64,000 nucleotides of DNA from Thalassobius sp. Cn5-15 (GCF_022347685.1 NZ_JAKRGF010000001.1:1-64000), one strand, 5' to 3'; counted from the stretch's first letter, positions 53,072 through 61,509 are shown. The notes: generated by a model not told the origin, from the sequence alone. Program-made: numbers and translations.

Positions 53072-54724
53072 ATGACAGAGGTCACATCAAAGTCTGCTGG
53101 CCCAGAAAAGAAAAAATACCTTATTGGCAAGCCAGACATCACACCGGCACATCTTGACGAGGTCGATCTGGAACGATTGAGCCTTGAAATTGCGCATCGT
53201 ACGCAAGCGGATTTCGGAACCGCGTCCCTTGAGGGGGGCGATGATCAAGGGCAATTCACGATGGAATTGTTGCGCGATCCTGAAACCAATACGCTTCATA
53301 CTCTCTCCGTGGAACTGACAGAGCAGCACGTTCACGAGTTGCAAGAGCGCCATCAATCTGCGTTGATTATTGAGCAAGACGAAGAGCTCTTCCTGCAAAC
53401 ACATTCTGGTTTGCAGGAAATGAGCCAGCATCCTGTTTTTGCGCCTGCGAACGCAAAGGAATTGAAGGTTTCGATCAAAGTCGTGGATCAATCCGGTGTC
53501 GCGGTACCGGGGGCGCGTGTCGACCTGATGGGAGAGGTCTGGTCTGATCAACAGGTGACCAATACCCAAGGTAACGTCACCCTGCGTCTGTTTGGCGAGA
53601 CCTTGGACAGCCTCGAAGAGTTGAGGATAAAACCAGCGATTGGGTTCTGGAGTAAGATCATCTTGGATCCCAATCTGGCACTTAAGGACAACATAGTCAC
53701 GCTGAGTGCTTTGCCAGCATCCTTAAATACACCTCAGTCGGAACTCTGGGGAAACAAAGCGGTTGGAAACGTTGCAATGCCCGCGGGTAATCGCATTCGT
53801 GTTGCGGTCATCGACAGTGGTTTTGCCGATGGGCATCCGGATGTTTCAGCGGCTGGCGGGCGCGGTTTTGCCGTTGATGGTAACCCTGACGAGGATTGGA
53901 AGCTTGATGACAGCGGCCACGGCACCCATGTCGCGGGGACTATCGGCGCTCTTAACAATGCTATTGGTATGCGCGGCGTGGCTGAGCCGGTCGATATTTT
54001 CCCACTGCGGGTGTTTCCAAAGGCAAGCTTTTCAAAACTGATTGCGGCCATTGATACCGCGATCGAACTGAATGTCGATGTGGTTAATATGTCTTTGGGG
54101 GGCACTAAGGAGTCTCAGCTTCTGCGTCAGCGCATGCAGGCGGCACGCAATGCAGGTATCCTACTGGTTGCTGCGGCCGGCAACAGTGGAGGGCCTGTCA
54201 TGTACCCTGCCGCTTATCCTGAAGTTATGGCTGTTGCGGCGATTGGCAAAGTTGGTAGTTTTCCTGCGGACAGCTTTCATAGTCGGCATGTGACGCCCCA
54301 CAAAAGTCAGGATGGCCAATACTTCTCTGCGGCCTTTACATGCTATGGTCCCGAAATTGATGTCTGTGGTCCAGGCGTGGCGATTATATCCACGCTGCCC
54401 GGTCCCGGCTTTGGCAGTTATGATGGAACATCAATGGCATCGCCGCACGTTGCAGGGGTTGCCGCGGCTCTTCTGTCACTGTCACCTGCCATTCAGGGCA
54501 TGGCGCGCAATGCCGCGCGCTCGCAAGCGCTGTTTGATGCGGTATTGAACCAATGTCAGTCTTTAGGATTACCGGCCGAGCGGCAAGGCAGTGGGCTACC
54601 CGTTCTTCGTGCAGCATCTACGCCACCACCCCCATCACCATCGGCGGATGAAAGCTGGGATGCGGTGTCCGACCTTATTCGACGGGCTCTGGAAGCGGCG
54701 CGGGCAATCAAAGAGAACGGGTAA
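53072..54724 (+). CDS. Subtilisin-like serine protease (S8) with N-terminal Ig-like domain
   Basis: This 550-residue protease has the full catalytic set: Asp248 (AVIDSGF), His283 (GHGTHVAGT), the oxyanion Asn in AAGNSGG and Ser454 (DGTSMASPHVAG). The first 120 residues are unrecognised, and an Ig-like/carboxypeptidase-regulatory-like fold follows at about 130-215 (KVVDQSGVAVPGARVDLMG). A Pro-rich linker and a helix close the C-terminus. No signal peptide is seen, so it is either cytosolic or exported by another route. GGAGGG precedes the ATG. Confidence 0.88.
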   Translation: MTEVTSKSAGPEKKKYLIGKPDITPAHLDEVDLERLSLEIAHRTQADFGTASLEGGDDQGQFTMELLRDPETNTLHTLSVELTEQHVHELQERHQSALIIEQDEELFLQTHSGLQEMSQHPVFAPANAKELKVSIKVVDQSGVAVPGARVDLMGEVWSDQQVTNTQGNVTLRLFGETLDSLEELRIKPAIGFWSKIILDPNLALKDNIVTLSALPASLNTPQSELWGNKAVGNVAMPAGNRIRVAVIDSGFADGHPDVSAAGGRGFAVDGNPDEDWKLDDSGHGTHVAGTIGALNNAIGMRGVAEPVDIFPLRVFPKASFSKLIAAIDTAIELNVDVVNMSLGGTKESQLLRQRMQAARNAGILLVAAAGNSGGPVMYPAAYPEVMAVAAIGKVGSFPADSFHSRHVTPHKSQDGQYFSAAFTCYGPEIDVCGPGVAIISTLPGPGFGSYDGTSMASPHVAGVAAALLSLSPAIQGMARNAARSQALFDAVLNQCQSLGLPAERQGSGLPVLRAASTPPPPSPSADESWDAVSDLIRRALEAARAIKENG

Positions 54725-54730
54725 AACGGA

Positions 54731-54762
54731 CTGCGATCAATCATCACAGAGGTTGATCGCAG
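54731..54762. terminator. Hairpin between the convergent protease and LuxR-type genes
   Basis: CTGCGATCAA and TTGATCGCAG form a perfect 10-bp stem with a 12-nt loop, 7 bases after the protease stop. The following bases (TTGATG) are only partly T-rich. Confidence 0.6.
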
Positions 54763-54834
54763 TTGATGTATGTATCGATGAAATAGCGTTGGGCACGTGC
54801 TTCTCCATAGATAACTGAAATATCAGCGTTTTCG

Positions 54835-55491
54835 TCACATATATAATTTCGGCTCTGTCCATCCTGTTTTTACAGCAGCAATGGCCAGAGCCGTTCTATT
54901 TTGAGCACCTGTTTTGCGCATGATGGATTTCAGATCTCCCTTCACTGTTGTCAGAGGGAGGTCTAGGCACATAGCAATTTGTTTGTTCTGCTGACCGGTC
55001 AACAGCTGTGACAGAACGTTTTGTTCTCGATAGGTCAGTTTCGAGCGCAGGGCTTCTGCGGTTGTCGTTGGAGCTTTTTGTTTTGTGAGTTTTTGCAACA
55101 TATCAACCGCATCATCCGGTAGGATGCGCTGACCTTGAGACGCCAGCATCAAATATTGTGTGACGGCTTCGATCGGTACGTTTGACGGCAAGCAGCCTAC
55201 ACAGCCTGTGCGAAAGGCGCGTTCCATAACATCCAAGTTAATCGACGGCAGGATCAGAAGAGATTTGAGCTTGGGCCTTTGATGATGCAGTTTTAGTAGC
55301 TCTGATACAAAACGATCATTCAACTCAGCCAGTTCAAAGACAGCCAGATCTAGTTGTTTTTCTGGGTGGCGCATTCGCAGCTCAGACACAGAGCAAGCAT
55401 GAACTTTCACTTCGATGTGTTCGAAGTCCATTGCCGCCATGAATGCATGTGTAAAAAATGTGTTTTGTGAAATCAGAGCAATTCTATGCAT
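54835..55491 (-). CDS. LuxR/NarL-type regulator with degenerate receiver
   Basis: This 218-residue protein has a receiver-like N-terminus and a LuxR-type helix-turn-helix (LTYREQNVLSQLLTGQQNKQ in part, LTTVKGDLKSIMRKTG). The receiver lacks the usual acidic pair near the N-terminus (LISQN), has Glu53 at the place of the phospho-Asp (DLAVFEL), and lacks the conserved Lys near SNVPIEA. It should therefore not be switched by ordinary phosphorylation. No sensor kinase is adjacent. It is divergent from the SARP-like gene and convergent with the protease gene, so it may control either. The 252-bp gap to the next gene holds no other frame I trust. Confidence 0.85.
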   Translation of the reverse strand: MHRIALISQNTFFTHAFMAAMDFEHIEVKVHACSVSELRMRHPEKQLDLAVFELAELNDRFVSELLKLHHQRPKLKSLLILPSINLDVMERAFRTGCVGCLPSNVPIEAVTQYLMLASQGQRILPDDAVDMLQKLTKQKAPTTTAEALRSKLTYREQNVLSQLLTGQQNKQIAMCLDLPLTTVKGDLKSIMRKTGAQNRTALAIAAVKTGWTEPKLYM

Positions 55492-55743
55492 TGTTTCCCA
55501 CCCAGTTGGTCAATGCTGTTTACCCGTGCCCTTGTTAGCCCAACGTCAGGTGGACAACAAAAAAACAATTCAAAAGAGTGTTTTTCCTGAATCGATTCGT
55601 GTTTCAGGGCGACCTTTTGAAACCCCCATTCAATGTGTCACCAGCCAATTTAACGCCGCTGTATCGAAATAATTAACGTTTCACTAACGGTGGCTGTTTC
55701 ATGATGATTCTGCATTTGAAAGGGGTAAGGTGTTCCAATTTTC

Positions 55744-57627
55744 ATGACTCAAGGTTTTGAATATAAAACATTTTCCTCAGCATGCAGAAACTCTCTCTAC
55801 TTCGAGGGCAGTGGTATAACAGCCAGTGGATCTGCATGCGTAGCACCTGTTCGTAAAACCAAGTCCTTTTCAAATGCACCTGTTCCCAAGCAAGATGCCA
55901 GTATGAGCACAACCGCTGCGAATAAGGCCAAGCTCTTTTTACTGGGCCCATTTGCGCTGCACGATGCAGCGGGCAAGAACTGCACGCCTAAAGGTAAAAA
56001 GGCTCAGGCGCTGATCGCGATGATTGCTCTGGCACCCCGACGTCAGAGAACGCGGGTTTGGCTGCGCGACAAACTCTGGAGCGAAAGTGACGAGCGCAAA
56101 TCAGCGACCAGCTTGCGTCAAGTTGTTTTTGAACTCAGACGTGATCTTGGCTGGGCCTTCGATGCCATTTTTGACTTAGACCGACATTCTATCAGCTTTA
56201 AGCCCGGAGCCGTTTGGATCGATTATGATGCGTTGCAAGCTGATTTACACCTCTTGGAGACTCTCAATATTTCTTCTGACACCGATCTTCTGGAAGGGAT
56301 TGATGTCAAAGATGAGGAATTTGAAGACTGGTTGTTGTTAGAGCGTCAGATCTGGCAAGAAAAATCAGAGTGCTATTTTTCCAGAGCCAGCGAGATCACT
56401 GAAATACCGCCGCAGAAGTCAGAGGTGTTTCGTCCGGCAGATGTATTGCCAGAGCCCCTGGCACGGTTTTCGATAGGTGTGCTGCCAAATATCGAACAGG
56501 GCTGCGACCAAACGACGGCCCACATTGCCGATTTCGTACTGGAAGGCATCGCGAAAAATGCAGCCGAATTGCATCGGATCGATCTGTATGACTTCCGGGA
56601 TATGCAAATCCCGTCTGAAAGTATTGTCGGCGGGAATGAGGCCGACTTTTTAATGCGGGTGCGTGTTTTACAAATCCGCGCATCTATAACGATCACTTTT
56701 TTTCTCTATCATGCCGATCGCATGTCTTTGGCTTGGAGCCAGTCGATTCAGGCAGACATTGAAGATGTGCTGAGTTTTGACAGCTATGTACTCGCCGGGT
56801 TTGTGTCTCAGAACGTGGACCGGATGTCCAAGACGTTAACAACCCATCGCCGTGTGATGCGGGATGCAGACGCAGCGCGTGATCTGACTGGTTATACTGC
56901 CCTCAACATGATGTTTCGTCTGGACGATGAGGCTTTGAATAATGCCGAGAAGCTGCTGATTAAACATCAAACGGGCGCTGATGAAGCCTTGTTTGCGGCG
57001 CTACAAACCTACGCCGCCTCTTTCAAGATCGGTGAAAACCTAGGGCATTTGGATTTAGCCACAGCGTCGGATACGGCGCAACTGGCACGCCATGCTTTGA
57101 ATCAAAATCCATTCAACGCGATCTCTCTGGCCTGTTTGGGGCACACAATGGGCTATGTGTTTCAAGATCATGCACTAGGCGCCGAGCTTCTAGAGCGTGC
57201 GCTGAACTTGAACCCAAATCAGGCTTTTGTTTGGGACCATTATGCGCTCAATAAGCTGTATTCCGGGGATTATGATGCAGCACATGATGCGGCCAAGCGG
57301 GCGGTCTATTTGGGCAGTTTCAGCCCGATGTGCTTTAGCTATGAAACCACATTGGCGATGACGTCTACGATGCTGGGGCAGCATGGGCCAGCGATCCAGT
57401 CTAGTCGGAGTGCACTCCTCAAGCAGCCACGATTTGGGGCGGCGCTGCGGTATTTGCTCGTGAGTCTGACTGCGACGGGGCAAGACGAGGCGGCTGAGGG
57501 AACGTATAAAGACATTTTGAAATTTGATGCGGCCTTTGCCGATGATGAGATCCGTAAAGCGCGGTTCCGTATCGCGGACCCGAAATTGGAAACTCAAATT
57601 CTAAATAAAATAAGCAACTTCAAATAA
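55744..57627 (+). CDS. SARP/BTAD-like transcriptional regulator with TPR domain
   Basis: This protein of 627 residues, or 574 if the ATG at 55903 is used, resembles AfsR/SARP-type regulators. A winged-helix DNA-binding domain begins at KLFLLGPFALHD (RTRVWLRDKLWSESDERKS within it), a BTAD-type helical domain follows, and TPR repeats fill the last 200 residues (HALNQNPFNAISLACLG; ALNLNPNQAFVWDHYAL). The first 53 residues up to 55903 are low in conserved features, so the later start is plausible. SARPs often activate adjacent biosynthetic clusters, though most come from actinobacteria. It probably drives the PAP2 and protease genes that follow. Confidence 0.75.
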   Translation: MTQGFEYKTFSSACRNSLYFEGSGITASGSACVAPVRKTKSFSNAPVPKQDASMSTTAANKAKLFLLGPFALHDAAGKNCTPKGKKAQALIAMIALAPRRQRTRVWLRDKLWSESDERKSATSLRQVVFELRRDLGWAFDAIFDLDRHSISFKPGAVWIDYDALQADLHLLETLNISSDTDLLEGIDVKDEEFEDWLLLERQIWQEKSECYFSRASEITEIPPQKSEVFRPADVLPEPLARFSIGVLPNIEQGCDQTTAHIADFVLEGIAKNAAELHRIDLYDFRDMQIPSESIVGGNEADFLMRVRVLQIRASITITFFLYHADRMSLAWSQSIQADIEDVLSFDSYVLAGFVSQNVDRMSKTLTTHRRVMRDADAARDLTGYTALNMMFRLDDEALNNAEKLLIKHQTGADEALFAALQTYAASFKIGENLGHLDLATASDTAQLARHALNQNPFNAISLACLGHTMGYVFQDHALGAELLERALNLNPNQAFVWDHYALNKLYSGDYDAAHDAAKRAVYLGSFSPMCFSYETTLAMTSTMLGQHGPAIQSSRSALLKQPRFGAALRYLLVSLTATGQDEAAEGTYKDILKFDAAFADDEIRKARFRIADPKLETQILNKISNFK

Positions 57628-57638
57628 TAGGACACAAT

Positions 57639-58526
57639 ATGATTGACCACGATATCCTTTCCAAACATCGATTTACGGTCACGTCCACTGGATTGGTTTT
57701 GGATGATGAGGCGGAAAACCCTGTTGCGGACCCTGCGGTGGGTGCTGCGGCTGGGTCGGCGCTTTCGTTGAATCGGAATAGAAACCGAAATCGGAATCGC
57801 AACAGGAACCGCAACCGCAACAGGAACCGAAATCGCAACAGGAACCGCAATAGAAACCGCAACCGGTCCTTGGATGTGGTCGCCAGCGGTGGAATGCTGG
57901 AACCCTGGCGGGAGCGCGAGAAATTATACGCTCTGCTTGCGGAATGGAACAACCTGCCGGTACCTTTACCACCATCCCCTGAACAGCTCAGGATTGAGGC
58001 AGTCGAATTGCTGCGCAAGCAAGTGTTGCTGCAAACAACAGATCAAAGCCGCCGCATTGATGAAATTTTTCGGGAAGCTGATATTGAGCTTTCGGGGTAT
58101 TTACGCCCTTTGGGCATTGAGTCTTTGGGTGGATACGAAGCTACGGAAAGTTTATTTTATCTGATCCTCGCGCTCACAGATGAGATCGGTTTGCGCTATA
58201 AAGCGCGCTACAATGTGTTGCGCCCAAATCAGGTAGAGCCACGGCTGAGACCTATTTTGGCCAACCCAGCACACCAATCTTATCCATCCAATCATGCGTT
58301 CCAATCATTTTCGATTGCCTTTTTGTTCTCGCGCATGCTTCCGGAACATCCGGGAAGCTCGGAACTGTTCAACAGCGCGCGACGCATTGCAGAGAACCGA
58401 GAATGGGCTGGATTGCATTATGCCTCTGATACTGAGGCGGGCTATCAACTGGCCCGGATGATTGCCCCTGTTTTGGAAAAAGTAATTAAAGATCAAATGC
58501 TTGCTGCTTTGGAGGAGTGGATTTAA
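57639..58526 (+). CDS. PAP2 / vanadium-haloperoxidase-fold enzyme with Asn-Arg repeats
   Basis: This 295-residue soluble protein has all three catalytic motifs of the PAP2/vanadium haloperoxidase superfamily: K188-x6-R195-P (KARYNVLRP), P216-S-N-H219 (YPSNHAF) and R254-x5-H260-x3-D264 (REWAGLHYASD). Either vanadate-dependent halide oxidation or phosphatase activity is possible. The absence of membrane helices favours the soluble haloperoxidase or acid phosphatase type over the lipid phosphatases. Residues 45-76 are sixteen Asn-Arg pairs. AATAGGA precedes the ATG, 11 bp after the SARP-like stop, and the stop overlaps the start of the next gene. Confidence 0.75.
   Translation: MIDHDILSKHRFTVTSTGLVLDDEAENPVADPAVGAAAGSALSLNRNRNRNRNRNRNRNRNRNRNRNRNRNRNRNRSLDVVASGGMLEPWREREKLYALLAEWNNLPVPLPPSPEQLRIEAVELLRKQVLLQTTDQSRRIDEIFREADIELSGYLRPLGIESLGGYEATESLFYLILALTDEIGLRYKARYNVLRPNQVEPRLRPILANPAHQSYPSNHAFQSFSIAFLFSRMLPEHPGSSELFNSARRIAENREWAGLHYASDTEAGYQLARMIAPVLEKVIKDQMLAALEEWI
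57771..57866 (+). repeat. Sixteen in-frame Asn-Arg dipeptide repeats
   Basis: Sixteen 6-nt units each encode Asn-Arg, but with mixed codons (AAT/AAC with CGG, CGC, CGA, AGA or AGG). The pattern is conserved in protein and not in DNA, which argues against a fresh slippage product. Confidence 0.95.
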
Positions 58527-59926
58527 TGAATACAATTTCTGCAAACCTAACCGGTAACGCGCTTTACCCAAACTACGATGCGCTTTGGCACCTCCATGCA
58601 ATGGGTATTCTTGATCAGGGCAACGAACCTAAAGGGTGGTCGCTCTCTAAGCCTCAGAAACCAACCCGCGTTGCGGTGATTGATACCTCTGCAGCGATTG
58701 AGCATCCTAATCTGCAAGAGGCTATCAACAAAGAATTATCGCTTGATTTGTTTTCAGCGCGTTTGGGGTCATTTCCGTATCGTGGTGAGGGCAAGACCCC
58801 GATCGATAATCTAGATCTAAATTGGTCAACGAATATAGCTGACGGCTTGCCGCGTACTGTTCGGCTTTTAGCCGAATTTGTTGATCGGCTCTCACATGGA
58901 TCCCCGGCGCATTTCTCCGGTGTACAGCCCTGCACGGATCCTGCGTTTTCAAATCATGGCACGAGTATCGCCGGACTGGTTGGTGCACGCGCGTGTATGG
59001 CAGAGCAAAAATTGCCAAATGGTTCAACGGCGCCTCTGCCATTGCCGTATTGCGGAGTCGATCCGATGTGCGAAATCGTTCAGATTTCCACGAACTTCGA
59101 TCCCGATCCGGAAAGCTTGCTGCTTGCTTTTCTCTATGCGGATTTGATCGACGCAGATGTGGTTCTGTTTCCTCGGAATATTGCCGATCCAACGCGTACC
59201 GTTCCAGAGCTTGGGGATGAACTTGTTTCAGGCGCGCCGCTTGGTGATGCAATACAACAGATTGCGCCACGGGCGGAGAAAGCCGAGCTTTGGTCTGAGC
59301 TTTCGGAGTTGATGGTCACCGTATCCCAGCATCGCCCCGTGGTCTGCGCCGCAGGGAATGCGAATGAAGACAATGCCATTTACCCAGCCAATCTGGCCAG
59401 TGAGCACAATGGGATTGTGTCCGTGGGTGCGTTGAATGCCAAGGGCGTGCGCTGCAGCTATTCTGTAAGCCGCAACGTAACGGTCCTGGCGCCAAGTGGC
59501 GATGCAGAAGTGTTTGACCGAACGCAGGTCCGGCTAGACGAACAGAACCCGAATTACGATCCGACTGGCGTGCCGACACCAAACGACAATCATCTGTATT
59601 CTAGCTTTGATTTGATCAGCACGGATGTACCGGGAAAAGCCGGGTATTCTGGCAGCCCCTTTGACAAGACGCCCACCGATGGCTCTCTGCGAGAGTTTGG
59701 TTCTTATTATTCGCGGTTTAGTGGGACCTCGGCGTCTTCTGCATTGGTTGCCGGTTTCCTTTCGTTGGCAAAATCGACCAATGCATTACAAGCAAAGAGT
59801 GGTATTGAGGCCAAGGCGTGGTTGCTTGCCAAGAGCGAGGAGATCACTGCGGATGGCGAAACGTTTTTGATGCCTGTTTGGTCGGGAGCGGCCGTTTTTC
59901 CAGATAGCTCAACTGAAGTATCTTAA
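58526..59926 (+). CDS. Second subtilisin-like serine protease (S8)
   Basis: This 466-residue protease has Asp53 (VAVIDTSAAIEHPNL), His144 (NHGTSIAGLVGA), the oxyanion Asn (VVCAAGN) and Ser402 (GTSASSALVAG). It differs from the first S8 protease of the insert, with long insertions between Asp and His, and lacks the Ig-like domain. No signal peptide is seen. GGAGGAG precedes the ATG, which overlaps the preceding stop (TAATG), so it is coupled to the PAP2-fold enzyme. A substrate among the peptides or regulators of the insert is possible. Confidence 0.87.
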   Translation: MNTISANLTGNALYPNYDALWHLHAMGILDQGNEPKGWSLSKPQKPTRVAVIDTSAAIEHPNLQEAINKELSLDLFSARLGSFPYRGEGKTPIDNLDLNWSTNIADGLPRTVRLLAEFVDRLSHGSPAHFSGVQPCTDPAFSNHGTSIAGLVGARACMAEQKLPNGSTAPLPLPYCGVDPMCEIVQISTNFDPDPESLLLAFLYADLIDADVVLFPRNIADPTRTVPELGDELVSGAPLGDAIQQIAPRAEKAELWSELSELMVTVSQHRPVVCAAGNANEDNAIYPANLASEHNGIVSVGALNAKGVRCSYSVSRNVTVLAPSGDAEVFDRTQVRLDEQNPNYDPTGVPTPNDNHLYSSFDLISTDVPGKAGYSGSPFDKTPTDGSLREFGSYYSRFSGTSASSALVAGFLSLAKSTNALQAKSGIEAKAWLLAKSEEITADGETFLMPVWSGAAVFPDSSTEVS

Positions 59927-60017
59927 TTGGAAAAGCGACGTTGTCTGATTATTTCATTGCCAAAGTGCAAGATGATGAAAGCATTTGAGAAGCTGGTTCG
60001 TTCTGGCGTGCATTGAA

Positions 60018-60031
60018 TGAGAACGTTCTCA
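60018..60031. promoter_or_regulatory. 14-bp perfect palindrome TGAGAACGTTCTCA
   Basis: The palindrome lies in the 245-bp gap between the second protease and hisA. Such a symmetric site could be an operator for a dimeric regulator. The known alphaproteobacterial LexA direct repeat (GTTC-N7-GTTC) is not present. The rest of the gap looks like non-coding debris. Confidence 0.35.
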
Positions 60032-60115
60032 GCAACTGGCTGGCTGGCATCATGCATGCCGCCAGCTTATCCACGACCTGCAAGGGGGCCTGATGGGCAA
60101 AGCCCTCCCTGAAGC

Positions 60116-60143
60116 AAAAACCGGCCCCCGAAGGCGCCGGTTT
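60116..60143 (-). terminator. Intrinsic terminator after hisA
   Basis: Read on the minus strand, AAACCGGC / GCCGGTTT forms a stem followed by T residues, 29 bp after the hisA stop. It means hisA transcripts do not run on into the insert and hisF. Confidence 0.8.
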
Positions 60144-60171
60144 GTCACATCTTCTTAGCCTTAGGCGGGTC

Positions 60172-60894
60172 TCAGCCCTTCAGCACATTCAGTGCCTCGC
60201 CTAGATCAATCGCGCCATCATATAGCGCACGGCCAGAAATCGCACCGTCCAGCGCCGCGCCGCAGGCCTTCAGGTTGCGCAGATCGTCAAGCGAGCTGAC
60301 CCCCCCCGAGGCAATCACCGGAATAGATACGGCGTTGGCCAGATCGGCCGTGGCCTGCACATTCGGGCCCTGCATAGCGCCGTCGCGGTTGATGTCGGTG
60401 TAGATGATCGCGGCCACACCTGCATCCTCGAAGGATTTTGCCAGATCTGTGACCATCACATCGGTCTCTTCCGCCCAGCCTTTGGTGGCGACACGGCCGT
60501 TGCGCGCATCAATGCCCACGGCGACCTTGCCCGGGAAAGCCTTGGCTGCTTCGCGGACCAGATCAGGGTTTTCTACTGCCACGGTGCCAAGGATCACGCG
60601 CGCCAGCCCCTTGTCCAGCCAGCGTTCAATGGTGGCCATATCGCGGGTGCCGCCGCCCAGTTGTGCGGGCACTTTGCACTGTTTCAGGATCTCCTCCACC
60701 GGTGCGGCGTTGACCGGCTCACCGGCGAAGGCGCCGTTCAGGTCCACAAGATGCAGCCATTCACAGCCAGCCTCGACAAATTCCAGCGCCTGTGCAGCGG
60801 GGTTGTCGTTGAACACGGTGGCTTGGTCCATTTCGCCTTTGTACAGGCGCACGGCATTGCCATCCTTGAGGTCGATCGCGGGGTAGAGGATCAT
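60172..60894 (-). CDS. hisA: ProFAR isomerase
   Basis: This 240-residue (beta/alpha)8 barrel isomerises ProFAR to PRFAR in histidine synthesis. [17 protein letters not shown] holds the catalytic Asp near residue 7; [14 protein letters not shown] holds the second. The next step enzyme HisF lies on the far side of the accessory insert, about 10.6 kb away. Confidence 0.96.
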   Translation of the reverse strand: MILYPAIDLKDGNAVRLYKGEMDQATVFNDNPAAQALEFVEAGCEWLHLVDLNGAFAGEPVNAAPVEEILKQCKVPAQLGGGTRDMATIERWLDKGLARVILGTVAVENPDLVREAAKAFPGKVAVGIDARNGRVATKGWAEETDVMVTDLAKSFEDAGVAAIIYTDINRDGAMQGPNVQATADLANAVSIPVIASGGVSSLDDLRNLKACGAALDGAISGRALYDGAIDLGEALNVLKG

Positions 60895-61037
60895 CGGTGG
60901 TCCCTTTCAGAAATTGCCCCCGCCTTGTGCCCCCTGACCGGCGAAAAAGCAACGGCGCGCTGCCCCCTGACCCTATGTAAGTCTTGATCGGAATCGCGTC
61001 CCACGTTCACAGTGACCCTGTTTAGGGAGGAAACACG

Positions 61038-61421
61038 ATGAAAAAGATGATTTTGGCCGCCGCTTTGACCATTGCGGGCGCGGCTGGGGCTTATGCTGAT
61101 CCTGTTGAAGGCGTCTGGAAAACCGAGGAAGACGCAGGTGCTTACGCGCATGTGACCATGTCCAAATGCGGTGAGCAGATCTGTGGTGTGATCAGCAGCG
61201 CCTTCGATGCCAATGGCGCCGTCACCAGCCCTAATGTCGGCAAGAAGATTGTCTGGGACATGAACCCTGAAGGCAGCGGATCCTACAAAGGTGGCAAGAT
61301 CTGGCAGCCGTCGACCGGCAAGATCTTCAAATCGAAAATGGCCCTGTCGGGGAACAGCCTGAAGGTTTCGGGCTGTGTTGGTCCGTTCTGCAAAAAACAA
61401 ACCTGGAGCCGCGTGCAGTAA
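61038..61421 (+). CDS. DUF2147 periplasmic protein
   Basis: This 127-residue protein has a signal peptide (ILAAALTIAGAAGAYA-D). The mature part has the DUF2147 features VEGVWKTEEDAGAYAHV and a small beta-barrel-like pattern with cysteines (CGEQICGV, CVGPFCKKQ). It lies on the opposite strand between hisH and hisA, and a terminator follows. Function unknown. Confidence 0.85.
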   Translation: MKKMILAAALTIAGAAGAYADPVEGVWKTEEDAGAYAHVTMSKCGEQICGVISSAFDANGAVTSPNVGKKIVWDMNPEGSGSYKGGKIWQPSTGKIFKSKMALSGNSLKVSGCVGPFCKKQTWSRVQ

Positions 61422-61442
61422 TCACAGGCGTTAAGGTAAAAG

Positions 61443-61476
61443 AAACGCAGCATTCGTCACCGGATGCTGCGTTTTT
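61443..61476 (+). terminator. Intrinsic terminator after the DUF2147 gene
   Basis: AAACGCAGCAT and ATGCTGCGTTT form an 11-bp stem with a 10-nt loop, followed by T residues. Confidence 0.9.
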
Positions 61477-61509
61477 GTTGGTCGAAAGGCCGGGCTGACC
61501 GAGTGACAC

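Larger units (their letters stand above)
50142..60115. mobile_element. Accessory insert between hisF and hisA (no integrase seen)
   Basis: About 10 kb of toxin/immunity, peptidase, regulator and PAP2-fold genes separates hisA from hisF. I infer an insertion because the two enzymes are normally adjacent in Rhodobacterales and because these genes have nothing to do with histidine. No integrase, transposase, att repeat or tRNA lies at the ends, so the mode of transfer is open and the ends are approximate. Confidence 0.5.

Noticed and set aside
57620-58018. Minus-strand frame rich in Phe/Leu/Arg opposite the Asn-Arg repeats
   Set aside because: It arises from the reverse complement of the repeat and has no start signal.
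50142-60115. Complete prophage or integrative element
   Set aside because: Apart from the MuF-type domain there is no integrase, terminase, portal, capsid, tail or lysis gene, and no flanking direct repeat was seen.
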